Shown here one piece after another: positions 1 through 5,415 of a DNA stretch of 5,415 nt (positions are counted from its first letter, which is position 1; each line of letters starts with the position of its first letter). A model generated the notes under the pieces. That model saw only the letters and a program-made list of their open reading frames with translations, had not been told where the DNA came from and did not search any database. This DNA comes from Gammaproteobacteria bacterium (GTDB taxonomy: Bacteria > Pseudomonadota > Gammaproteobacteria > SZUA-152): the NCBI GenBank assembly GCA_030613605.1, contig JAUWLO010000136.1, positions 1 to 5,415 of the forward strand, read 5' to 3'. Position numbers and translations under genes: made by a program.

Positions 1-117
1 AAGCGGTTATATTAAATGCTAATTTCTATATAGCCTGACATTCAATATAACGGACCTTCGCTGATTCAAGCTGAGTTAGCAATGTCGACCCATAACGGCC
101 GTTTGGATGTTGGTATT

Positions 118-151
118 CCAATGACCGACACCACCACATAAGAGTCATTGG
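118..151. repeat. 8-bp inverted repeat with 18-nt loop
   Basis: CCAATGAC (118-125) is repeated in inverted orientation as GTCATTGG (144-151). Two G-T wobble pairs could extend the RNA stem outward. No T-run follows, so it does not look like an intrinsic terminator. It may be a chance structure or a relic of an intergenic repeat. Confidence 0.3.
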
Positions 152-153
152 GG

Positions 154-167
154 AAATTGGCCAATTT
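154..167. repeat. Perfect 14-bp palindrome
   Basis: AAATTGGCCAATTT is a perfect palindrome centred between 160 and 161, directly after the inverted repeat at 118-151. A site of this shape could bind a dimeric regulator. There is no adjacent promoter or gene that needs one, and it lies more than 550 bases from the adaptor start, so function is unproven. Confidence 0.35.
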
Positions 168-193
168 TGATAAGAATCGTACAAAGGGGACAT

Positions 194-224
194 TCAAAAA
201 TTAGTCCTGACCGAGAATTTTTGA
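194..224. repeat. 9-bp inverted repeat with 13-nt loop
   Basis: TCAAAAATT (194-202) pairs perfectly with AATTTTTGA (216-224) around a 13-nt loop. The stem is A/T-rich and would be a weak RNA hairpin. It lacks the GC stem of a classical terminator. It could be an operator-like dyad or a chance structure in A+T-rich DNA. Confidence 0.3.
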
Positions 225-358
225 CCCAGAGAAGACTGTTAGCTATCTCTTATATTGGGCGTGACTAAATGACGACTATCTACCTAAAGCAGAAGCTCAG
301 TAACTTGGATTTGGAATACTAAAAATTTTCAATAATTCCCAGCTCTTATCATTTTCGT

Positions 359-563
359 TTAACATATTGTTACAACCTCAGGCCCGACTTTCGTTAAGGC
401 GCTCGACTGTATTTCCAGGGCCTGTCTGATCAGTTGGTCGATATCCGCAGAATAGGGTCGCAGCTGGCCTGTGAGTCAGGTGCTATCAGAAAAAGACCTG
501 AATCACCACGTCGATGGGTGCTAAGGAGTGACGCAATCTGGATAGACGCTTGGTGAGTTCCAT
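359..563 (-). pseudogene. Possible decayed coding remnant, unrecognised
   Basis: Two minus-strand pieces look protein-like but lie in different frames. The first runs from an ATG at 563-561 to a double stop (TGA TAG, 488-483). It encodes 25 residues including LRHSLAPIDVVIQVFF. The second is open from 475 to a TAA at 361-359. It encodes 38 residues beginning LTGQLRPYSADIDQ and ending EVVTIC. The frames differ by one base, with extra stops between them, as expected for a gene broken by indels and substitutions. I do not recognise the protein. The position, divergent from a pump operon, is where a regulator often sits, but nothing in the residues shows a DNA-binding domain. The patch is short and could be chance. 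A different minus frame is open from 654 to 430, but its composition is unconvincing. Confidence 0.22.
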
Positions 564-592
564 CAGAAAATGATAATAAATAAGAAGTGGAG

Positions 593-621
593 TTGAGCGG
601 GTTAGAACGTTTCGTCATGAT
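593..621 (+). promoter_or_regulatory. Candidate sigma70-like promoter of the pump operon
   Basis: TTGAGC (593-598) and CATGAT (616-621) are separated by 17 bases. Each matches four of six consensus positions, so this is a weak promoter by sequence. Transcription would start near 628, leaving a leader of about 100 bases before the adaptor ATG at 729. An alternative is the better -10 hexamer TATACT at 686-691, which would start RNA near 698 but has no recognisable -35 at the right distance. The first candidate is preferred because the inverted repeat at 603-628 covers it. Confidence 0.3.
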
Positions 622-628
622 CGTTCTA
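603..628. promoter_or_regulatory. Candidate operator: 7-bp inverted repeat, 12-nt spacer
   Basis: TAGAACG (603-609) and CGTTCTA (622-628) form a perfect inverted repeat spanning 26 bp. The dyad covers the spacer and -10 of the candidate promoter, a layout expected for a repressor site. RND pump operons are often controlled by TetR-family repressors that bind dyads of about this size. No regulator gene is present in the window, so the cognate protein is unknown. A 7-bp dyad can occur by chance. Confidence 0.35.
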
Positions 629-728
629 CTGGCACTGTCCGATATTAATGACATTCGTCGCGCCTATGGGAACGAGTAGGGTGTTTATACTTCTTATGCT
701 TTTACCTTCACTTAAGATAGAGAAAGCC

Positions 729-1826
729 ATGCGCATTACGCAATCTTTAAAAATCATCCATTATCTGTGCCTCGTTCCAGTGAGTGCCTTTTTACTGTCC
801 GGTTGTGGAGAGCAAACCCAGGATGTGAAACCTGTCGTTCGTTCCGTCAAGACCATGGCTGTAGGGGAGGCGAGCCGTGAATTCCAGCGAACATTCACTG
901 CCAGCGTACGGGCTGCTGAACGGGCCGAGCTGGCGTTTCAAGTGCCGGGTAAAATCATTGAACTGCCGGTCAAAAAAGGCCAGCAAGTCAGTCAGGGTGA
1001 TCTGATTGGACGTCTCGACCAGCGGGATTATAAGAGTAACCTGAAGTCGACCCAGGCGGAATTTGACAAGGCGCTGGCCAACTTCAAACGGGGTGATAAA
1101 CTGGTAGAGGATGGCTTTATTTCAAAAACCGATTATGATCGACTTCGCGCGCGTCGGGATGTCACCGCGGCCGAACTCGACAAAGCCAAAAAAGCCCTTG
1201 AGGATACTGAGCTTAAGGCGCCTTTTAGTGGCGTGGTGGCACAACGCGTTGTGGAGAATTTTACGGAAGTACGTGCTAAGCAAAATATCGTCAGTCTCCA
1301 GAACACTTCGCTGTTGGAACTGGTGATTTATATCCCGGAGCATCTCGTTGCCATTGCGCGACGGGGCGGACCAGATAAAGCAAACTTTTTGGCGTCATTC
1401 AATGCCATTCCAGGTGAACAGTTCCCTCTGACCATTAAAGAATTCTCTACCCAGGCGGATCCTAAAACCCAGACCTTCGAGTATGTGTTGACCATGCCAC
1501 GCCCGGAAGGACGTAATATCCAGCCGGGTATGACCGCGAATGTACATGCATCCAGGACAGATATGGATGAGAGTCAGAAGGCTGCCAGTTTCATCATTCC
1601 TGCCATTGCTGTCTTCGCAGATGAAAAAAGTCAGTCCCACGTCTGGATCATCAAGCAGCCGAAGAACACGGTGCATGCCAGAGAAGTGACCACTGGCAAC
1701 TTATCTGGCACTGATCAAATTGAAATTATTTCCGGTATAAAATCGGGTGAGATGATCGCCATTGCCGGGGTGAGTCAGTTACGTGAAGGCATGCAGGTTC
1801 GTCCTGTAGCAAGGATCGATTACTAG
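729..1826 (+). CDS. RND efflux periplasmic adaptor (membrane fusion) lipoprotein
   Basis: This 365-residue protein is the periplasmic adaptor that would join the RND permease to a TolC-type outer-membrane channel. The N-terminus has a lipoprotein signal peptide ending in the lipobox LSGC, with Cys26 the predicted lipidated residue. The first lipoyl half lies at about 67-97 (AFQVPGKI, then KKGQQVSQGD). A helical hairpin follows at about 100-160 and the second lipoyl half at about 161-191 (LKAPFSGVVAQ). A beta-barrel domain at about 195-275 contains the PGM motif (266-268), and a membrane-proximal domain runs from about 286 to 360. The hairpin tip has R121, L125 and S132, which fit the RxxxLxxxxxxS TolC-docking pattern of AcrA and MacA. 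The ATG at 729 is chosen over the in-frame ATG at 648 because it places the signal peptide at the N-terminus and has a weak purine-rich stretch (AGAG, 719-722) six bases upstream. The 648 start would add 27 residues before it. Length is normal for the family. The residue after Cys26 is Gly and not the Asp found in AcrA. Substrate is unknown. Confidence 0.93.
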   Translation: MRITQSLKIIHYLCLVPVSAFLLSGCGEQTQDVKPVVRSVKTMAVGEASREFQRTFTASVRAAERAELAFQVPGKIIELPVKKGQQVSQGDLIGRLDQRDYKSNLKSTQAEFDKALANFKRGDKLVEDGFISKTDYDRLRARRDVTAAELDKAKKALEDTELKAPFSGVVAQRVVENFTEVRAKQNIVSLQNTSLLELVIYIPEHLVAIARRGGPDKANFLASFNAIPGEQFPLTIKEFSTQADPKTQTFEYVLTMPRPEGRNIQPGMTANVHASRTDMDESQKAASFIIPAIAVFADEKSQSHVWIIKQPKNTVHAREVTTGNLSGTDQIEIISGIKSGEMIAIAGVSQLREGMQVRPVARIDY

Positions 1827-1828
1827 TG
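1811..1828 (+). promoter_or_regulatory. Ribosome binding site and one-base stop/start overlap
   Basis: AAGGA (1811-1815) lies ten bases before the GTG start of the permease (1826-1828), inside the last codons of the adaptor. The adaptor stop TAG (1824-1826) shares its final G with that GTG (TAGTG). This arrangement supports GTG as the true permease start and suggests translational coupling of the two pump subunits. Confidence 0.7.
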
Positions 1829-4800
1829 AATATCGCAGAATGGAGCATCAGGAAAAGTGTCATCACCTGGGTGCTGACCATTTTGATGGCGTTGGTCGGC
1901 ATTTATTCATTCAGCAATCTCAGTCGGCTGGAAGATCCTGAATTCACCATTAAGGAAGCGCTGATCTATACTCCCTATCCCGGTGCATCCGCAGCCGAGG
2001 TGGAACAGGAAGTCACCAACGTCATTGAAGAGGCGCTCCAGGAAATGGGGCAACTGGATTATGTGGAGTCCCGTTCCGAGCGCGGCCTGTCCATCGTCAA
2101 GGCCTTTATCAAGAAAAACTACCGCAAGGCTGAATTACCTCAGATCTGGGATGAACTGCGTCGCAAGGTTAATGATCGTCAACTCCGGTTGCCGCCGGGT
2201 GCCGGCCCGTCCATCGTTAATGATGATTTTGGTGATGTCTTTGGCATCTATTTTGCGATCACAAGTGAGGGTTACACCAAGCGGGAAGTCTATGAGTTTG
2301 CCAAGTTCCTGCAACGGGAGCTTCTGCAAGTCCAGGATGTGAAACGCATCAGCATCTTTGGTTATCAACCGGAGGTGGTGTATGTCGAGATGAAACGTGA
2401 GCAAATGGCGGAGTTCGATATTGCGCCGCAGGAGATCTATGCCGCACTTGCTGCCAAGAACTTGCCCGCTGCCAGCGGTCATGCCACGCTGGGTGCTGAA
2501 TATATTCCCATCAATCCCACCGGCGAGTTTCAGTCAGAACAGGAGTTTGGTGATCTCTTGATTCGCGGTAAAGGTCAAGGTTCCGAGCGCCTTGTGTATT
2601 TGAAAGACATCGCCACCATCAGCCGGGGTTATCAGGAACCACCGAATGCCGTGCTGCGTTATGACGGCGAGTCGGCCATCGGCCTGGTTATTTCCACCGT
2701 CTCCGGAGGTAATGTGGTGACCATGGGCGATGCCCTGAATGCGCGAATGGAGCAATTGAAGCCACTTTTTCCAATCGGCATGGAAGGTCACATTATTGCC
2801 TTGCAGTCAAAGGCGGTAAGCGAGTCGATTAACGGATTTATTGTAAACCTGTTGGCAGCCGTTGCGATTGTTATTGTCGTATTGCTGTTCTTCATGGGTT
2901 TGCGCAGCGGCCTGATTATCGGTTTTGTCTTGTTTATAACCATTGCCGGTACTTTCATTTTTATGGACATGTGGAGCATTACCCTGGAGCGTATCTCACT
3001 GGGGGCGCTGGTGATTGCCCTGGGAATGCTGGTGGATAATGCCATTGTGGTGACGGACGGCATGCGCGTGAAAATAGAGCAGGGAATAGATGCCTTGACC
3101 GCGGCAAAGGAGGTGGTGGGGCAGACCGCCACACCGTTGTTAGGTGCCACCATCGTGGCGGTTATTGCGTTCGCTTCCATTGGTACTTCTGATGATCCCA
3201 CCGGGGAATATACCTCGTCACTGTTTTATGTGATCCTGATTTCTCTATTGTTAAGCTGGGTGACGGCGGTGACCAGTACACCGTTATTGTGTAAAACCTT
3301 CCTCAAGCCCAAACCGGTAACAGATGGCGAAGCAAAGGATCCTTATGCTGGCAAACTGTTTCAGGGCTATAAGCAACTTCTCCTGCTCAGTATTAAGTTT
3401 CGCTGGGTGACCGTTGGTCTGGTGATTGTGCTGTTTGTATCCGCCATTTTCGGCTTTGGTTTTTTGAAAAATAGTTTCTTCCCCGATTCGACCCGGCCCC
3501 AGTTTTACATTGATTTCTGGTACCCCAATGGCACGCATATAAATGAGACCAGCCGAAAAATGGCGGCGATTGAAACCTTCCTGTTGGAGAAAGAGGAAAT
3601 CAATCATGTCTCTACCGAGATCGGCGGCGGGCAACCCCGATTCCTGCTGACCTATAGCCCGGAGTATCCCAGCCATGCATTCGGTCGCATGATTGTGGAT
3701 GTGGAAGATTATAGAATCATTCCTCAGCTGTTTGTCAGCTTGCAGGCTGAACTGGAAGCGAAGTTTCCCGAGCCCATTGTTAATGTGCGGATGTTTGTGA
3801 ATGGTCCGTCCACGGGCGGCAAGATTCAGTTGCGTCTGTCGGGGCCGGATCCGGCAGTACTGCGTCAGTTGGGTGACAAAGTGGAAGAGATCATCTTCAG
3901 CGATCCGGGTGCTAAAGCAGTCAGGAAAGAATGGGGCGAAAAGATCAAAGTTGTTCGTCCCCAACTGGCTGAAGCCCAGGCCCGGCGTGCGGGGATTGAT
4001 CGCCCTGATGTGGCGCACGCCATGCAATTTGCGATCGAGGGTACGGTAGTCGGTGTTTATCGGGAAGAGGATGAACTGCTCAATATCGTGGCACGCTCAC
4101 CGGAGAATGAGCGGGTCGATCTGGCTAATCTCGGTAGCATCCAGATCTGGAGCCCGGCGGCACAGACGCAGATCCCAATCGGGCAAGTAGTCACCGAGTT
4201 TAAGACTGAGTTCGAGGATCCGTACATCTGGCGTCGCAACCGTGAAAAAATGTTGCGTTACCATATCGATGCACGTGACGAGTTACCCAGTAAATTGTTT
4301 AATCGCATCAAGCCAAAGATTGAGCAGGCCCTCAACGTCGATCTCGCCCAATATTCGAATCGCCACTTTGCACAGGGAGAAGATCCCTTTGCCGGGTTCA
4401 CGGCTAGTACCATTCCTGTCATTGAACAGGACATTATTCCACTCAAGGATAAGTTGGGGTACAGCATGGCCTGGGGTGGTGAGGCGGAAGATTCGTCCCG
4501 CGCCCAGACCGCCCTGGCAGGGACAATACCCATTTTCTTTGGCTTAATGGTGTTGATCGTGCTGATGTTGTTTAACTCGATTAAAAAGACGCTGATCATC
4601 TGGCTAACTGTGCCCTTATCATTGATTGGTGTGACCGCCGGGCTGCTGATGTTTGCCCAGCCCTTCAGTTTTATGGCATTGCTGGGCTTGATGAGTTTGT
4701 CGGGGATGTTGATCAAAAATGCGATTGTGCTGATTGATCAGATCGATGTCGATCTGGCAGCAGGCAAACCACCGTTTCAGGCGATTGTCGATTCTGGCGT

Positions 4801-5008
4801 GAGTCGCTTGATCCCGGTGGCGATGGCGGCGGGCACGACCATCTTCGGTATGCTGCCATTAATGACCGATGCATTTTTTGTCTCCATGGCCGTGACCATC
4901 ATGTTCGGACTTGGATTTGCGACCATACTGACGTTAATCGTGGTGCCGGTACTTTATGCAATCTTTTTCAAGGTTCCCTACCAGGCATCGCTGCTGTCCC
5001 AGAAATAA
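1826..5008 (+). CDS. RND efflux permease, AcrB/TriC-like clade
   Basis: This 1060-residue protein is an inner-membrane proton/substrate antiporter, expected to work as a trimer with the adaptor encoded just upstream. TM1 is at about 11-29, followed by a large periplasmic porter/docking loop with LEDPEFT (35-41), YPGAS (51-55), LPQIWDELRRKVND (104-117) and LPPGAGPS (122-129). TM2-TM6 span about 336-488 and TM7 about 526-546. The second periplasmic loop runs to about 898, and TM8-TM12 span about 899-1048. This is the full two-fold RND layout. Proton-relay positions, aligned by eye to AcrB: D404 (AcrB D407), N405 (D408), K964 (K940), R994 (R971) and A1001 (T978). Thus the second TM4 Asp and the TM11 Thr are replaced. 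From memory, LVDNAIVV and MAAxTT are usual in this clade, so these look like clade features and not damage. The clade includes two-adaptor pumps such as Pseudomonas TriABC, but only one adaptor precedes this gene. The start is GTG with a good Shine-Dalgarno. The substrate cannot be deduced. A heavy-metal (CusA/CzcA) role is unlikely because the overall sequence resembles drug-type pumps. Confidence 0.95.
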   Translation: MNIAEWSIRKSVITWVLTILMALVGIYSFSNLSRLEDPEFTIKEALIYTPYPGASAAEVEQEVTNVIEEALQEMGQLDYVESRSERGLSIVKAFIKKNYRKAELPQIWDELRRKVNDRQLRLPPGAGPSIVNDDFGDVFGIYFAITSEGYTKREVYEFAKFLQRELLQVQDVKRISIFGYQPEVVYVEMKREQMAEFDIAPQEIYAALAAKNLPAASGHATLGAEYIPINPTGEFQSEQEFGDLLIRGKGQGSERLVYLKDIATISRGYQEPPNAVLRYDGESAIGLVISTVSGGNVVTMGDALNARMEQLKPLFPIGMEGHIIALQSKAVSESINGFIVNLLAAVAIVIVVLLFFMGLRSGLIIGFVLFITIAGTFIFMDMWSITLERISLGALVIALGMLVDNAIVVTDGMRVKIEQGIDALTAAKEVVGQTATPLLGATIVAVIAFASIGTSDDPTGEYTSSLFYVILISLLLSWVTAVTSTPLLCKTFLKPKPVTDGEAKDPYAGKLFQGYKQLLLLSIKFRWVTVGLVIVLFVSAIFGFGFLKNSFFPDSTRPQFYIDFWYPNGTHINETSRKMAAIETFLLEKEEINHVSTEIGGGQPRFLLTYSPEYPSHAFGRMIVDVEDYRIIPQLFVSLQAELEAKFPEPIVNVRMFVNGPSTGGKIQLRLSGPDPAVLRQLGDKVEEIIFSDPGAKAVRKEWGEKIKVVRPQLAEAQARRAGIDRPDVAHAMQFAIEGTVVGVYREEDELLNIVARSPENERVDLANLGSIQIWSPAAQTQIPIGQVVTEFKTEFEDPYIWRRNREKMLRYHIDARDELPSKLFNRIKPKIEQALNVDLAQYSNRHFAQGEDPFAGFTASTIPVIEQDIIPLKDKLGYSMAWGGEAEDSSRAQTALAGTIPIFFGLMVLIVLMLFNSIKKTLIIWLTVPLSLIGVTAGLLMFAQPFSFMALLGLMSLSGMLIKNAIVLIDQIDVDLAAGKPPFQAIVDSGVSRLIPVAMAAGTTIFGMLPLMTDAFFVSMAVTIMFGLGFATILTLIVVPVLYAIFFKVPYQASLLSQK

Positions 5009-5015
5009 GGTTCTG

Positions 5016-5021
5016 TATAAT
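5016..5021 (+). promoter_or_regulatory. Consensus -10 hexamer after the permease gene
   Basis: A perfect TATAAT lies eight bases after the permease stop codon. No good -35 is found 16-18 bases upstream (that region is the GC-rich end of the permease), and the TG just before it is one base too close for an extended -10. It might drive the small ORF at 5034-5255, with RNA beginning near 5028. If so, the first ATG would be almost leaderless and the internal ATG at 5091 would have a leader of about 60 bases. Confidence 0.2.
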
Positions 5022-5033
5022 CAGGCTTTATAA

Positions 5034-5255
5034 ATGGCCCGGATTCTCGGAAATGCCTTTGGTAACTGTGTCGATGCACTTTGGGGGGCCATGATCGAAA
5101 AGCGACGAGTTAGTTTGCTGGCACGAACCGCGCTGGCAATGGTCGTGCTGGCTTTGTCTGCTATCTCTAACAGCGTATGTGCGACCGAAAGTGTGGCGCT
5201 GGAAAATACGGCACCCGACAGCGCCGTCGAGAGCCTCACCCCTCCATTTCGATGA
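5034..5255 (+). CDS. Small ORF with signal-peptide-like segment, unrecognised
   Basis: This 73-residue frame begins 25 bases after the permease stop, and I recognise no family. From the internal ATG at 5091 the sequence reads as a classic exported N-terminus: a basic n-region (MIEKRR), a hydrophobic core (TALAMVVLALSAIS) and a plausible signal peptidase I site after SVCA. This would leave only about 23 mature residues (TESVALENTAPDS and so on) before the TGA. The start is uncertain. The ATG at 5034 has AGG (5023-5025) eight bases upstream, whereas 5091 has only a G-run two bases away but gives a normal-length signal peptide of 31 residues. The frame could be a small secreted peptide, the surviving N-terminus of a larger exported protein broken near 5255, or a chance frame. 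Its last 20 bases overlap a minus-strand open frame (5415 to 5236), and another minus frame (5239-5021) is antisense to most of it. Confidence 0.35.
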   Translation: MARILGNAFGNCVDALWGAMIEKRRVSLLARTALAMVVLALSAISNSVCATESVALENTAPDSAVESLTPPFR

Positions 5256-5415
5256 ATCGCTCTTCTGCAATACCAATAGCCTCACTACCGGATAACTCCG
5301 GGGCAACGATGTCCGTTCCACTGCCGGTCGGAAGGTAAAGCATTTTAGTATTGGCCGTATTCTCACCCGAGCTTATAAATCGCCCGCTGACACTGCGTGG
5401 TAGGAGAAATCCCAC
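5236..5415 (-). CDS. Possible C-terminal end of a convergent gene, partial
   Basis: Read on the minus strand, this frame is open from the window edge for 59 codons and ends at TGA (5238-5236). The start lies outside the window. The last part contains LPTGSGTDIVAPELSGSEA and ends EERFIEMEG. It has a balanced composition and purine-rich first codon positions typical of coding DNA. I do not recognise the protein. A gene here would converge on the pump operon. The TGA overlaps a GTG (5239-5237) opening another minus frame that runs to 5021, but that downstream frame is so rich in Ala, Ser and Thr that it looks like a shadow of the + strand ORF. At 59 codons, chance openness cannot be excluded. 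Confidence 0.35.
   Translation of the reverse strand: MGFLLPRSVSGRFISSGENTANTKMLYLPTGSGTDIVAPELSGSEAIGIAEERFIEMEG

Larger units (their letters stand above)
1..592. other. Upstream stretch without an intact gene
   Basis: This stretch has no convincing intact coding sequence. All three + frames and all three minus frames hit stops within the first few dozen bases of the left edge, so no gene enters from that side. It is visibly richer in A+T than the operon. It contains several short inverted repeats (118-151, 154-167, 194-224, and an 8-bp pair at 6-13/44-51) and two copies of the 9-mer GACATTCAA (37-45 and 189-197). A minus-strand patch at 359-563 has coding-like fragments in shifted frames. 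I read the whole stretch as degenerate intergenic DNA, possibly the remains of a lost neighbour. No tRNA, rRNA or CRISPR-like structure is visible. Confidence 0.6.

Noticed and set aside
6..51. 8-bp inverted repeat GTTATATT/AATATAAC with a nested 4-bp pair GCTA/TAGC
   Set aside because: It is A/T-rich with a 30-nt loop in A+T-rich DNA. It is easily explained by chance and has no adjacent gene.
430..654. 74-residue minus-strand frame upstream of the adaptor
   Set aside because: Composition is rich in Ser, Thr and Ile with no recognisable domain, and it crosses the likely promoter/operator region. Two other minus frames in the same stretch look more coding-like but are broken.
648..728. Longer adaptor start at the ATG at 648
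   Set aside because: It would place 27 extra residues, including a second hydrophobic stretch, before a normal lipoprotein signal peptide. No Shine-Dalgarno precedes it. The ATG at 729 gives a proper signal peptide and lipobox.
3284..4027. 247-residue minus-strand frame inside the permease
   Set aside because: It is antisense to clearly conserved RND permease coding sequence, has no family features, and is high in His, Arg and Gln as expected for a shadow frame.
4258..4716. 152-residue minus-strand frame inside the permease
   Set aside because: It is antisense to the TM8-TM10 region of the permease. Its hydrophobic appearance is a by-product of codon pairing with membrane-segment codons.
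5009..5090. Intrinsic terminator after the permease
   Set aside because: Only weak partial pairings such as CCG/CGG around 5039-5050 are visible and no T-run follows, so no rho-independent terminator can be supported.
5021..5239. 72-residue minus-strand frame starting at GTG in a GTGA overlap
   Set aside because: The overlap is suggestive, but the purine-rich stretch is only two bases from the GTG. The protein is about half Ala, Ser and Thr, typical of a frame antisense to the + strand signal-peptide ORF. It is not called, though it is noted in the findings.
5028..5366. 112-residue minus-strand frame after the permease
   Set aside because: It is rich in Arg, Ser, Cys, His and Gln, has no domain, and overlaps two better candidate frames. 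It looks like a shadow.

Overview
The window holds a two-gene RND efflux operon on the + strand: a periplasmic adaptor lipoprotein (membrane fusion protein, 729-1826) and an inner-membrane RND permease of the AcrB/TriC-like type (1826-5008). An RND pump with a lipidated adaptor implies a Gram-negative host. The moderate GC content, the protein sequences and the style of the intergenic DNA suggest a gammaproteobacterium, possibly marine. That placement is an impression and not a demonstrated assignment.

Layout. Positions 1-602 contain no convincing intact gene. This stretch is visibly more A+T-rich than the operon, has stops in all frames, carries several short inverted repeats, and includes a minus-strand patch (about 359-563) that looks like the decayed C-terminal end of a coding sequence. 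Positions 593-728 form the likely control region of the operon: a weak sigma70-like promoter overlapped by a 7-bp inverted repeat with a 12-nt spacer, a plausible repressor operator. The two pump genes follow and overlap by one base (TAGTG), so they are probably translated together. After the permease stop, 5009-5415 holds a small + strand ORF with a signal-peptide-like segment (5034-5255). A minus-strand frame that is open from the right edge (5415) to a stop at 5236 may be the C-terminus of a convergent gene. I recognise neither of these.

How the genes work together. The adaptor is predicted to be anchored by lipid at Cys26 and to bridge the permease to a TolC-family outer-membrane channel. 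Its hairpin tip carries the RxxxLxxxxxxS pattern associated with TolC docking. The permease would use the proton gradient to move substrates from the periplasm or outer leaflet into that channel. No outer-membrane channel and no intact regulator is encoded here, so both must lie elsewhere. The substrate cannot be read from the sequence.

I found no clearly undescribed system. The points most worth a second look are the putative operator, the altered proton-relay residues of the permease (Asp-Asn in place of Asp-Asp in TM4, Ala in place of Thr in TM11), the decayed upstream coding patch, and the ambiguous overlapping reading frames at the 3' end.
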